This document shows positions 49,174 to 58,445 of a DNA stretch of 64,000 nt, piece by piece. Under the pieces are notes generated by a model. The model did no database searches. It had not been told where the DNA came from and saw only the letters and a list, made by a program, of their open reading frames with translations. The DNA is taken from NCBI GenBank assembly GCA_021613335.1, contig JAJTWR010000446.1, positions 331,684-395,683 of the forward strand, in the 5' to 3' direction. Numbering within the stretch: the stretch's first letter is position 1; the number at the start of each line of letters is the position of its first letter. The DNA is from Whitmania pigra. Taxonomy: Eukaryota; Annelida; Clitellata; Hirudinida; Haemopidae. Both the position numbers and the translations under genes were made by a program.

Positions 49174-52100
49174 GTTTATTTCTGTGGCGCCTTAGCGTCA
49201 GTGGAGATAAGGGGAGTTGAATGTAGTTAATGTGCGGTAAGTGAGTAGAGATATTTTGTAGATGATGCGAAGATGGATGGGTAGCCAGTGCAGTTGTGTC
49301 AGGGCCTCGGAGCTGTTGAGATAGGGATTAAGAAGAACAGGTTTAGCTAACTTGTTTTGAATGCGCTGAAAGGAGAGGGTAAGAGAGGCTGGAGCGCCAT
49401 ACAGGAGGGAGTTGCTGTAGTCAAGGCGGGAGAGGACCAGGCAGCGGGCGAGAGCAGCAGTTGTGTCAACCGAGAGGAGTGGGCGGATGTGTCGTATAGC
49501 CCAGATGAGATGATTGCAAGATTTTGCTATGGAGGAGGCATGTTGTTTAAAGCTGAGATGGGAATCAAAAGTAACCCCGAGAAGTTTTAGGGTAGAAGAA
49601 GAAGGAAGAAGGGTGCCAGCGATAGTTATTGAAGATGGAGGGGATAGGTTTCTCAGTTGAAGAGGAGTGCCGATGAACATTATTTCGGACTTTTGAGGGT
49701 TGAGTTGAAGGAAGTTTACGTGGTGCCAGTCGTTAATGGCGTCTGTGCACCTTCGCAGATTGTCTAATTGAGCAGAGAGCTGGAGAGGGCAGAGTAGAGA
49801 CTCGTGTCATCCGCGTATTGGTGGAAGGACACGTCAAAATTTTTGACGATGTCAGACAGGGGTGAAGTGTAGGTTGTGAAAAGTAGGGGTTCCAGGACGG
49901 AGCCCTGCGGGACTCCAGCAAGGAGATCAACAGAAGAGGAAGTATGGCAGCCCAGCTTGACGTATTGGGATCTATTGGAGAGGTAAGATTGAAAGTGCGA
50001 GGCCTTTGATGCCGAAGTCGGAGCGGAGTCTGATAATAATGATAATAAGGAAATAACCCCATTAGTGTCAGGAGTTGGATCCCAAAAAAGTAAGTCATGA
50101 ACAGATTTAAGGAGGGTATAGTGTAATAAAATAACAAAATAAAAAAAGATATCAAATATAATTAAATAGAAATTTAATTTACAACACTAATAATAATAAT
50201 GATACAAAAGGAATACAAATTGGACAGGATTTAAAAAATGCCGTTGAAATAGAAAAATTAGAAGGAATTATGGCAAAGCCTCTACACAGACAATTCATTA
50301 AAAATTTTGGTAGTGCAATCACAGATAAAGAATCAAGTTTACAATAGCTTAGAAAGTGTGATCTAAAAGCTGAGACAGAAAGTTTAATAATTACAGCTCA
50401 AGATCAGGACACAGACAGTTCATGTAGAATGTGCCGCCGACATGTTGAAAGTATCAGCCATTTAATATCAGGATGCAGCACGTTGGCTGCCAAGGAATAC
50501 TTAGACACAACAGAGTCACCAGGTACATTCACTGGAAGATAAGCAAAGAATGTGAAAATCCACTGACCAACTGCTATGAACATACACCAAGTGGAGTCAC
50601 AAATTTAGATCAAGGAGTGTTGATGTGAGATCACTCAGTAATTGCAGACAGGACATTACCTGCAAACGGGCCAGATCTCATCTATCATGACAAAAACAAA
50701 ACATGCTTGATAATTGATGTTGCTGTACAAGATGATTCAAATGTGGCCCAAAAGGAAGTGGAGAAATTGACTAAATACAAGGACTTACAGATAGAAATTC
50801 GGAGAACGTTGGGGGTGAGGGCTCTTATGACAACACTGGTTATATGTGCACTTGGAATAATATCAAAGGAATTTAAAGATTACCTGGATTGCATCCCTGG
50901 TGTGTGGGACAGCACACGTCTTAAGAAAAGTCCTTGACTGAGACTAATCTAATTTTGTTGAATAACCCTTTGTATATGATTGCGTGTACAGTTGCTTTGG
51001 TTGTTTTATTTGTCTTACGTTCATTTATATCGAACTAGAAATGTTGGCTTGCTTTAGTTAACTTTTGTTTGAATTCTGAGTTTCCGTGTATATTTGGATC
51101 TCGAGTCATTATTTTCCGGCAGAAGGCCGTGCTTGTAAATAAACGACGATGATAATAATAATAATAAAACAATAACGGCATTAACTTTAAAAATTGTTGG
51201 ATGTAGATTTTTTTGGACTGATTGTTTCCGTTTGTCTGGTAAATGTGAGAAGTCTTTAAAAAAATAATAGAAATGGAATACCATGATGTTTTTTCTCTAT
51301 ATCATGTTATTAACAGGGCCTCATTCATCAACTGATGGTTGTTGAGGAAAGAATGGCAAAAGGTCAACACCTGTTGAAGATGTTCAGACATGTTGACCCC
51401 TCCCATACAGTTGGTGACCTTGAGCTTCAGAATTTTGTCTGTGAACTTTTGCAATTTGGGGAAGCTTCAGTTTTGAGATCAAGTACTGAACGTCCTTCAA
51501 ATACGAAACTTGGCAGGATCATTTATAAGTTCTTTCTCGACGGTTGCAAGGTGATACAATAATTTTGATATATTGCAAACAATTATTTTAGTTGTGTAAT
51601 TTTTCAGTGTCATTCCATTAATTAATGTTCTAAGTACAATTAATAAGTATAATTAATTATGTAGTGATTTAGGCTCTAAAGTGGTGGATACAAAGCATCT
51701 ACCATGAGTTATGTGATTATCATATTTAATTACGATATTTTAAAAAATAACCGGACAAGGATGTTGGAGAGTTTTTAATACTTTTTCTGGTGTTAGTTAA
51801 TTTTTAATTTGTATGTAATCATAATGCAACTTTTTCATCCAAATATAGCTTCAGTTGTGGTTACCACAAAATGTGTGCTCTGGCGACTGCATTTTCCAAT
51901 AGAATGTTATTAAAAGTATTGAAACTAATATCAACAAACTGCATATTAATAATCAATTTGTTTACATTGGATGTATCTGGAAACCTATCCTTAAAACATT
52001 ATATTTACTCTGAAAATTATATTCTATTAAAAAGTGATGTTAATTGTTATAAGTTGGATAGAATTTGAACTTTATGTTATGTGATCCAATACTCAAATGT

Positions 52101-52365
52101 AAACTTCTGTTTCCTGTTTTTACAGAAAACATCAGAGGTTGTCAAGGAAACAAACCCTGACACTGGAGCCACTCTGGACCAAGTGGATAAACTTCCCAAG
52201 CCATTGAGAAAGGAGTACATCTTCAAATACGATAATTCTTATCAATCTGATCCTGAATCCTATCAGCGACTTTATTTAGATATTTCCCCTAAAGAATTCT
52301 GTTGGGGTAGTGCATATACACTTGATGTGAAGAGTGAAGAGGCAGAGGAAGAAAATGTTTCATAG
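31850..52365 (+). CDS. RAB3GAP1: Rab3 GTPase-activating protein catalytic subunit
   Basis: Rab3GAP1 with its non-catalytic partner acts as GAP for Rab3 and GEF for Rab18 in secretion and ER/lipid-droplet traffic. Twenty-two exons join in phase to 870 codons including the stop: 31850-31902, 32033-32196, 32356-32566, 36548-36704, 37057-37150, 37452-37515, 37632-37694, 38172-38245, 38362-38478, 40650-40738, 41007-41099, 41201-41373, 41548-41602, 41726-41792, 42040-42136, 42281-42346, 46103-46280, 47885-47986, 48289-48385, 48540-48661, 51317-51550, 52126-52365. Matches include RILHGWKL, DAPDWSVRVRLAD, YHGGIGAVNQLWKEFVLEM, KHVNPGCVLGDFVSWCS, GRIIYKFFL and KPLRKEYIFK near the C-terminus. The first exon with ATG was not found. 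Human is 981 aa; a segment between exons 16 and 17 seems missing. Confidence 0.93.
33640..34350 (-). mobile_element. mariner transposase fragment
   Basis: Minus-strand translation gives AKCHDNAPSHTSSLVVDTLK and YSPDSDYHLFQSM, the second and third catalytic blocks of a mariner D,D34D transposase. Further N-terminal parts appear in broken frames up to about 34340. The 5' side abuts the LINE 3' end at about 34355. Different from the mariner at 12215. Confidence 0.85.
34355..35920 (-). mobile_element. LINE with ORF1 fused to the RT C-terminus by internal deletion
   Basis: On the minus strand, 35920-35180 encodes an ORF1-type protein with a coiled-coil-like start and a conserved block (VVITGMKPIPGISDTAQFL). 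It jumps at about 35175 to the C-terminal thumb region of a jockey/CR1-like RT (TRDLGAIIDSDLKF, YVRPILEFNSQVW) and ends with FFTNRIINIWNKLPNSLVS near 34520. The endonuclease and RT palm (no YADD) are absent. The 3' end near 34355 carries an AATAAA-like tail. Confidence 0.85.
37695..38171 (+). repeat. decayed tandem copies of a Rab3GAP1 exon-intron unit
   Basis: Three copies precede the intact exon at 38172, each starting after an AAAG acceptor: 37790 (DLPEDTHWSVR), 37923 (DREPYNERPEPLEL then stop) and 38051 (EYDPLQAPDWSVGF then stop). Flanking intron sequence is duplicated too (TTACTGATTGATGTTGG, TTACTAATTTGTTTAATTT). The unit period is about 120-130 bp. Only the copy at 38172 has a downstream donor that keeps frame with the next exon. 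Confidence 0.88.
38479..40649 (+). other. Rab3GAP1 intron with Tigger remnant
   Basis: GTGAGT donor to AACAG acceptor. Apart from the Tigger-like remnant listed separately, AT-rich DNA only. Confidence 0.7.
38985..40260 (-). mobile_element. Tigger/pogo-type transposase remnant 1
   Basis: Near 38985 lies a pogo-like terminal motif, CACTCAAACCTGGTTATGTTGCA. Further along, the minus strand reads ETRNIFKADEAGLL (about 40000), close to the first DDE aspartate block of Tigger/CENP-B-related transposases. A proline-rich block near 39670-39720 then corresponds, in broken frames, to the FLPPNTTS..QPMDQG region. Many stops; inactive. Confidence 0.6.
42040..42346 (+). repeat. duplicated acidic exon pair in Rab3GAP1
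   Basis: Exon 15 (42040-42136) and exon 16 (42281-42346) encode related peptides: DFMDISELPSGVESIGQSEA and CVDISGLSLDEESSSQSED. Both end in phase 2 with an AG before GT, so either or both can be spliced without frame loss. Confidence 0.7.
42650..42838 (-). mobile_element. Tigger-like remnant 2, end flanking the Tc1 insertion
   Basis: AT-rich sequence similar to 39010-39130 and 46320-46440 (ACTGAAAATAA..TATG, TGTGCT.GCA, TATGTACATAATGT). It lies just left of the Tc1 element. The transposase-like part resumes right of it at 44540-45060, so the Tc1 probably landed within this copy. Confidence 0.45.
42841..44421 (-). mobile_element. Tc1-type transposon, full length, transposase broken
   Basis: Terminal inverted repeats CAGT(C/G)(A/C)GGACAGAAACC(A/T)TAAGGACACCCC at 42841 and 44421, flanked by TA duplications. 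Length 1581 bp. The minus strand encodes a Tc1 transposase: N-terminal helix-turn-helix (EIAIELKRSKTVIWNYV) at 44084-43794, first catalytic block (IIFSDEKKFN) at 43787-43575, second and third blocks (FQQDNAPIHTS; SPDLNPIENVWG) at 43552-43235. The DD34E residues are present but the ORF has stops or shifts near 43790 and 43560. Located in a Rab3GAP1 intron. Confidence 0.95.
44540..45060 (-). mobile_element. Tigger/pogo-type remnant 2, CENP-B-like DNA-binding part
   Basis: Minus-strand frames give QWFTNSRATKLPVNGGFCE, the CENP-B-type helix-turn-helix signature of Tigger transposases (WF...RA..LPV.G). A Lys-rich upstream part runs to about 45031. Stops interrupt. Probably one element with 42650-42838. 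Confidence 0.65.
45075..45670. mobile_element. MITE-like element with GCCCTGTCAAAATAG ends
   Basis: The left side carries tandem variants of CAGGACAAAATAGCCC and GGCCCTGTCAAAATAGCCC (45080-45160). The right side has the reverse complement, GCTATTTTGACAGGGCTATT (45641-45662). The interior is AT-rich and non-coding. Ends are approximate. Confidence 0.6.
46281..47884 (+). other. Rab3GAP1 intron with Tigger-like remnant 3
   Basis: Minus strand 47175-46950 gives HNTINTAVHQAQVDSWLKTQ and ETQNIFNANNLE, matching the region around the first DDE aspartate of the Tigger remnant at 40000, in broken form. 47180-47420 continues upstream with KEKLSAKHSSKLHFRMEKEG, shared with 44870 (HSSKHHVRMEKEG). The rest of the intron is unremarkable. 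Confidence 0.6.
49172..50030 (-). mobile_element. L2-like LINE, 5'-truncated, third type
   Basis: Minus-strand frames contain the RT blocks GVPQGSVLEPLLF (about 49910) and YADDTSLYSALSSS (about 49820), then a thumb region (LLGVTFDSHLSFKQHASSI; RLDYSNSLLYGAPASL) ending near 49200. The tail GGCGCCACAGAAATAAAC(TATT)n merges into the (ATT)n run, as in vertebrate L2. A frameshift lies after YADD. It is distinct from the family at 435 and 10676. Confidence 0.9.
50190..50940 (+). mobile_element. C-terminal fragment of a LINE-like polymerase with nuclease-type domain
   Basis: Plus-strand frames, broken by stops, read ESLIITAQDQDT, a CCHC-like block (CRMCRRHVESISHLISGC) and a last domain PDLIYHDKNKTCLIIDVAVQ, whose PD...D.A pattern fits a PD-(D/E)XK restriction-like nuclease fold. 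The clean part of the frame is 50707-50937. I recognise it as a repeated animal retroelement type but cannot name the clade. Confidence 0.65.
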
Positions 52366-52790
52366 TTTGGGCAACAATATTTCATATGTTTAAGAATTAA
52401 AGTTGGTTTAAAACCAGGGCAATGGAAAATTAAATGAAACCTTGAAAAAAATGTTTTAATAAGAGTTGTTCTCTTGTTCTCATAATGATCTCGATCTCAC
52501 TTTGGAAAGTATTCATAGCAACATTTAAAATTCAAGAAGCGTTTGCCAAATAATTGACACCTTTGAAAAAATTAATTAATTGAAATTATTTTTGTTGGTG
52601 AGCACGTATTTAGTCTGTTTTTTAATTAATTATATATTTTAATTATTAATACAGAGGTGAAAGTTCTATAACAATTGTGCTATTATGACCATTAAGACAA
52701 TTAGGTTACGATTATTCTGTGAGACAATTTTATGATTAATGTAATCTTTTCACCTTCTAAAACTTAATATTTCAATGAAAAATTTAAGAC
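52366..52790. other. Rab3GAP1 3' flank
   Basis: AT-rich 3' UTR and flank. AATTAAAG (52396-52403) is a possible polyadenylation signal. Nothing else seen. Confidence 0.5.
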
Positions 52791-52799
52791 AGAGACTGT

Positions 52800-52876
52800 C
52801 TAAAGACTGTTTGCACGTGTTCAGCAAATACACTTACGCCCTTGCCAACAGTCGATACACATGGCGACATAACTAT
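52800..52876 (+). repeat. short duplicate of part of the RLE element at 53.3 kb
   Basis: GTGTTCAGCAAATACACTTACGCCCTTGCCAACAG and the bases after it, up to GGCGACATAA, repeat the sequence at about 53338-53397 almost perfectly. Confidence 0.85.
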
Positions 52877-53099
52877 TATTTGTATTTAGCCCAATTTTAA
52901 TTGCTTTATGCATCCAGATAGGATGTGAATGCACTTCTTAATTGATCTATCATTATTATTTACTTGGTAATTATATATTTTTGATCGCACGAATATACGA
53001 CATTTGACACCGCGAAGTAAAAAAAAAAAAGCTCGGACGGGTCTTGGACCTCGAAGATTGCAGTTTAACCGAGTTTGGCTGTGATTGTAGAAATAGTTT

Positions 53100-53910
53100 C
53101 GTCAATTGTTATCCGACTATGCTATGGAGCGCTTGAGAGTTGCGATGACTTGTGAGGAACAAGACCGAGTCACGAGGGCGGTGCAGCAATCACAGCATTT
53201 AATAATAAGTGGACAAGTGGGTAAAGAAGGACGTGATGCAACGATCACCTACCTCGAGCGAAATGTGGACAATTTGCAGAAATGGGGTTTGGTGGAAAAC
53301 ACCGAATGCCGGTTGTGTCGGGACCGAAACACTGCATCACGTGTTCAGCAAATACACTTACGCCCTTGCCAACAGTCGATACACATGGCGACATAATCAG
53401 GTCCTTCGAGAAGTGTGAGGCCGCAAAAGCAGCAGTCTCCAAAGCAAACTCGTGCACAATCGCAAAACAGCGAAAGATTTATTTCTTGCACGAGGGCTTC
53501 GCATACCTCTGCAAAGAGATGTCAAACTCCCAGGCGAGACATTCTTGCAGAGGCAAACGACTGGACCGTCGCAGCCGACCCAGAAGGTATGAGGCACTAC
53601 CCCCAGGTGCTGATAGAAAGTGGCAAGAGGCCGGATATTGTGCTCGTGTCAACAGATGCCATCAATTTGGTGGAGCTGATGGTATGCACTCTAAGTGGAT
53701 AAGTATGCAGATCTGTCGATGGACCTGGAGGTGAAAAGCTATTGGACAGACTTCTTTCCCATCGAGGTTGATGAGAGGCATATTCGGCTGTCAACTCGCG
53801 CTTTCCTCGCCAAAATTGGATTGTACTCTAGCCGAGAGAGAGAGAGAGCAAAGGCTAGATATCTGAGGTCGAAGAAGCGGCATCATTTTGGATCTGGCAC
53901 ATGAAGAGCC
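53100..53910 (+). mobile_element. R2/NeSL-type LINE fragment with restriction-like endonuclease domain
   Basis: Broken plus-strand frames give AMERLRVAMT, WGLVENTECRLC (zinc-knuckle entry) and HVFSKYTYALANSRYTWRHN, then RPDIVLVSTDAINLVELMV (the R-PD-E signature of RLE LINEs) and DFFPIEVDERHIR. Together this is the C-terminal endonuclease region of an RLE-type element, with several frameshifts. Confidence 0.75.
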
Positions 53911-54239
53911 CGAAGTCACTTCAGGGAAGCCATGGGTCCCTGTTGTGAATTATTAGCCAAGAGATGTGGTACTGTCCGGAGAAATGGACCAAATCTTGGA
54001 TCCGCAAAGTTTTGCTAGTTTGCATATATTGAGAACACTGTGTGAAGAAGCCACTGAGAACACTTTCATGACTGCCGTAGTAAAAAAAGGGATGGAGGCG
54101 ATGGACATTCTTTATCTCCATAACAAATATAATGATGTTATTGTTGTATTCGTGAATAAAAATAATAAATATAATTCATGCCCTTCGAAAACACAAGGAG
54201 ATTCAAGGGGTCGAAATGTTTGAAGATGGGGAAGACTAA

Positions 54240-54540
54240 AGATCCTTGTTGGAGCTCCAAAGCAAAGAGAAAATGATACTACATGAGTACACAAATGAAA
54301 ACTGGTCACTTTGAAAAGTTGTGTTCACTAACTGTAACTAGCATGATGGAAACATTGGGTAGATTAAGCAATGCTCTTAATAGTGCATCACTTGAAGATG
54401 GAATAGCTACAGTAGGAGACCTGGTCAATGACCTCACAAATTTGCATATTAACAATTTCTCATCCAATTAACTATTTGGAAACAAGCTTTGTATTAAGAA
54501 TTTAATCCAAATGAAAATAGATCAGTCTCATATTTGTAAA
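54240..54540 (+). other. short ORF, second copy of the 3.5-kb segment
   Basis: ORF 54283-54471 ends with ATVGDLVNDLTNLHINNFSS and a stop; the last part and trailer match 3496-3630. The N-terminal part (LTVTSMMETLGRLSNALNSA) is not in the 3.5-kb copy. It could be the last exon of an unrecognised gene or part of a repeat. It lies 200 bp beyond the NLE1 stop, convergent with it. Confidence 0.4.
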
Positions 54541-54668
54541 TTTTGGAGTAAGTTTTATTAATAACAAATTTATGACTGCAGGAAAATTTGTGATGTGGCT
54601 ATCTTCTCCATCTATAAAATAAAGGCATTGTGATACAAATATAATTAAGAAAATTTGTAACTGCAATC

Positions 54669-56975
54669 TTACATCTTTAGAACTTTGTCTCTGCCGCCAC
54701 TGACCACTCTTTGACCGTCTGGACTCCAGTCCAATGCAAATACTTCGTCCGCATGACCAGGAAGGTCAAAGAGAAGTTTGCCTTCAATGCCCCAAACCTT
54801 TATGGTGGAGTCTGCGCTTGCACTGCATATCTGCTTACTGTCTGACGACCAACAAACTTTGTAAACAGCTTGAATATGTCCTCTCAAAGATAGGAGATAC
54901 CTGTTGATCAGAAATGTTAATCATTAGCCATATATTATAAGATATTAAACAAATCTCACCTGCCAGTCCTTCCACTCCAGATTTTGACTGATTTGTCGAA
55001 TGATGCACTCGCCAGCAACTTTCCATTTGGTGAAAAAACAGCCTCGTTGATTGGCTGTTGATGTCCTACAAGCTTTGCTATTGGTTTCTTATCTGTGCTT
55101 GGCTTCCATAAAGACATTGTGAAGTCATCAGAGCTTGAGATCATCACTTCAGGCACAACTTTCTGTAGATTGAGCCGTGTAACTCATTAGTCTTCAATTA
55201 TGATTAGTGCTTTAGATAATAAGAGCTACTTACAACAACATCATTGTATCTGTTCAGGGCGAGAGTCTGCAGTTCTTCATCTGGATAATTAGAGGAATAA
55301 AGGTACAATTCTTGTTTGTATTTTTGGTGATATTGCGCAACAATCTAACTCGTTTTATTCAGCTCTTTATAAGTGAATGAAGCTGTTGAAGGATCAAACC
55401 ACCCTGTCCTCATTACATAATCTGTGTTCAACGCGAGGTGATTCACCCAATGTCCATGTCCCTCGAGAGTTTTTTGTAGGGATCCCTTAAACAGCAGTCA
55501 TCATTTATATGACACAATGACATCATCACCAATGTAGTATACCTTGTTTGGATCCCAAGCTTTTATGGTGCGATCCTGTGAGGATGAATAAATTAGATCC
55601 AATCCACTCCATTTGATGCAGGTTACAGATTGCAAATGGCTTGAAAGTATTTTCAGAGATGTTCCCAAAATTGAATCCCAAATCCTTATTGTGGCATCCT
55701 AACACACTCAGTTTTATTATCATACTTATTTAATATTAATAAACTCAATTAATATACCTTGGATGAACTTGCAAATATTCTGCTTGAACCATCCCTGTCA
55801 AGATAAAGTTATTTGTTAAAAGACAATATTAATTAAAAGCGATAAATTGACAAACAGGTGTAGTGGCTTCCATGCAATGGACATAATCCACTTTGTATGT
55901 CCTCTCATTGGATGGCCAATTTGTTTCCCAGTCATAGGATCCCATACACAAATCTGAATTACAAAAGGAATGTTGCAAATGATTAGACTTTCATCCTGAC
56001 ATTGGTGATTTTCTGGTGCAACTGTTACAAATTTATGTAACTTTGCATTTCATATGTTCATAAAATACTTACTACTCCACTCCTGCATCCTGTTGCCAAT
56101 TTTCTCCCACATGATGACCAAGTGATGATGAGTATCCAATCATTGTGACCTACCATTGAACATTTGTACCAAAATATTTGTTGTCAATGCCAAAGAGAAT
56201 TCTTACCTTTGCAAACAAATTGAGGTGTTTCTGTATTCACATCCCAAAATCTGACTGTTTTGTCACCAGAGCCACTTGCTAGGTATCTTAATGCAAATAA
56301 AATAAGATAAGTTAATGACTTGCAAAATCATTAAAGGAAAGAATTTACAATTATCTAATCAGTTTCTTCATACTTAAACTTGATGAGTAAGGGTATTGTA
56401 GTAATGATCATCATGAGCAGAATAATGATCAGAATCAATTTTAATCATGAGAAACTCGAAGTATTAATTACAAAACGCGTATAAAAAAAGTGCAACCGGC
56501 CATCAGGACTGCACTGCACATCAAGGACGGCACTGGCATGGCCAGGCAGTGTACTTGAGCATCTTGTCACAGAAAATACTTTGAATGGTACTTCAGGTTC
56601 ACAAATAATATCGACTGTGCTTTCTTTATCACGAATGACATCGCTAATTTTATCCAAAATTTCGACTCCATTTATGTAGAACGAGAACATTCGCTTATTA
56701 TCCTGATCAAATAATTACAATTGGTGTTACGTAAAAAACTTTAAACCGACAGAATGAAGCTACAGGAAACATACATCGCCAGAGTCCTTATTACACAAAT
56801 CTGTTAACTGTTTCGTATTAGTGTCATAGGCCGCTCCGATAGACTTTTGCAAAACTTCTCCATTAGCATCAATCAAATTTATAGTAATTGACTTCGTCTC
56901 CTGATTGTTTACTTCGGAAATAGATTTCTTTGTACAATATTTATCTTCAGGAGCTTCGGTAGTCTTTCTCTTCAT
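54669..56975 (-). CDS. NLE1: Notchless homologue, WD40 ribosome assembly factor
   Basis: NLE1 is a WD40 factor that helps the Midasin/Rea1 ATPase remodel pre-60S particles in the nucleolus. It starts MKRKTTEAPEDKY at 56975. The N-terminal ubiquitin-like NLE domain spans exons 1 and 2 (56975-56775 and from 56702). WD repeats follow: YLASGSGDKTVRFWD; KLATGCRSGV..ICVWDP; HTKWIMSIAW; DATIRIWDS; YSSSQDRTIKAWDPNK; GHGHWVNHLALNTDYVMRTG (the NLE-specific insert); ISSSDDFTMSLW; LLASASFDKSVKIWSGRTG; CSASADSTIKVW; and finally DLPGHADEVFALDWSPDGQR. It ends VLKM. About 11-12 exons have short introns (mostly under 150 bp), a compact structure unlike Rab3GAP1. A TTT-rich stretch after the second exon may mark its donor (GGCCG-GTTGCA). 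Confidence 0.94.
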
Positions 56976-58445
56976 ATTGAGGTTTCTTGTTTATTATACG
57001 AATGATCACGTTTTATTGAAATTCGCCCAAGACATCATCAAATATAATGTACATAGATGTAAATCTTTATAATAATTTGAATTAATTTTAATAAATTAAT
57101 TGCATTTTATATATAATATTATGTAAAATACATTTTATATACAATATTATATAAAATACAATAATTTATAAAATTTAAGTTTAATTATTTAAAACAAAAA
57201 CGCAAAAATGTTGACGGGCGTGAAATCTATTGTAATTGAAAATCCAACTAATTCAAATAACAAAAATAAATGCACGGAATAATATGGCTAAAATTTGCCG
57301 AGGTCGTAGCCAGGACACCCCTCCGGTCTATTCTTAGTTCTAAATGACTTAGGGGAAAGGTTGCAAGAGATTAAGTCTGCAAAAAATTTCAACAATGTAA
57401 AATTTTTATTTTAATATTGTTTAAATTGTTTCAATAATCTATCACTTCGTACAAAATTTTTAGTAGCAAACAAACCTAAAACCCCCAACGGTTCCCGTAT
57501 GTGGGCCAGAGACATAATTTCAGCCTTTTCCAAGAGGGTGAAAACCCTCACACAACTTGAGAAGATGACATTTTTTTGCTTCTAGCCAAAATTCATGGAA
57601 TTCATGCTTCTTGAAAACATATATATAATTCTCCCTCCTAAAAGCGCTTGTGGCAGTGCAGACTGGGTTTCGAACACCTCACAATTGTTTCCATTATCGC
57701 CGTATGCAGGCAAGTATACCATCCGGCCAACTTGCACGCCATAATACAATGATGTAGCAAACGGATTAGTATAGAAATTATAGGCCAATGAGATAGAAGT
57801 TTGTTTCTTTGCAAGGGTTTGTTGAATTTCTAACTATTATTTATTAAACAACCTTCTCTGTCTCAAATATTATTAGCAAACACTTTTACAACGGTAGACT
57901 TTGCAGTGGACACAACTTTGATTGCATAATTTTTATTTCAACCAAATTAACAAATCGGTTTTCTTCAACTGGTTTTAGCATCTGCTGCTCTCTGCTAGAT
58001 AACATTGTAAACCGTGCGATTTCAAAACAAAGCTTAAAATCTTTTTATAAATGGAAGTTTATCACAAATCATCGCAAGTCATAAGAAAGAACTTTTACTA
58101 ATATGTTGGAGCAATTCAACGCAATACAAGTAAAATTTTAAAATTAAGTCATGCACTTCAATACAATATAATTTTCCTCAAACGACCTGACAATATTAAA
58201 AAAATAGATAATTATTTATGATTCAAGTGCTAGAGGTGGTTTTTGGAATATATTTTAAGCAGCCAAAGTTTATAGTCAAAGTCCACTTAAGAAGTCCATA
58301 TGCAGAAAACATAGAGTTTATAAATAATAACAGCAATCTTTAGAAACTCTTTTTGTAGTTGGTGGGTGGTTTGTGAATACCTGATAAAGATTTGTCACTT
58401 ATGGTAGATGAAGTAGCAGATTTCAAAGATAAGTTCGTGAAACAT
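56976..58445. other. NLE1-NR4A intergenic region
   Basis: AT-rich, with AT repeats (57100-57180), an AT-rich segment similar to 33150-33220 (around 57410-57460) and a SINE. It includes the NLE1 promoter and NR4A 3' UTR. No additional gene seen. Confidence 0.6.
57615..57737 (-). repeat. tRNA-derived SINE, copy 3
   Basis: The most diverged copy. It keeps the B box (GTTCGAAACCC), the CTGCATACGGCG block and the GTGCA...TGCAC ends, but the A box is altered (GGCCGGATGGTATA). The tail is an AT-rich TATATATG stretch. Confidence 0.8.

Larger units (their letters stand above)
48662..51316 (+). other. Rab3GAP1 intron holding two LINE fragments and microsatellites
   Basis: GTGACA donor to AACAG acceptor. 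Contains AAT/GAT repeats (48780-48822), an (AAT)n run (49094-49171) at the 3' end of a minus-strand LINE, a plus-strand RLE-type polymerase fragment, and (AAT)n near 51151-51167. Confidence 0.8.

Noticed and set aside
53282..53734. 150-aa plus-strand ORF
   Set aside because: A mixed-frame product of the frameshifted RLE LINE; the recognisable motifs switch frames within it, so it is not a gene.
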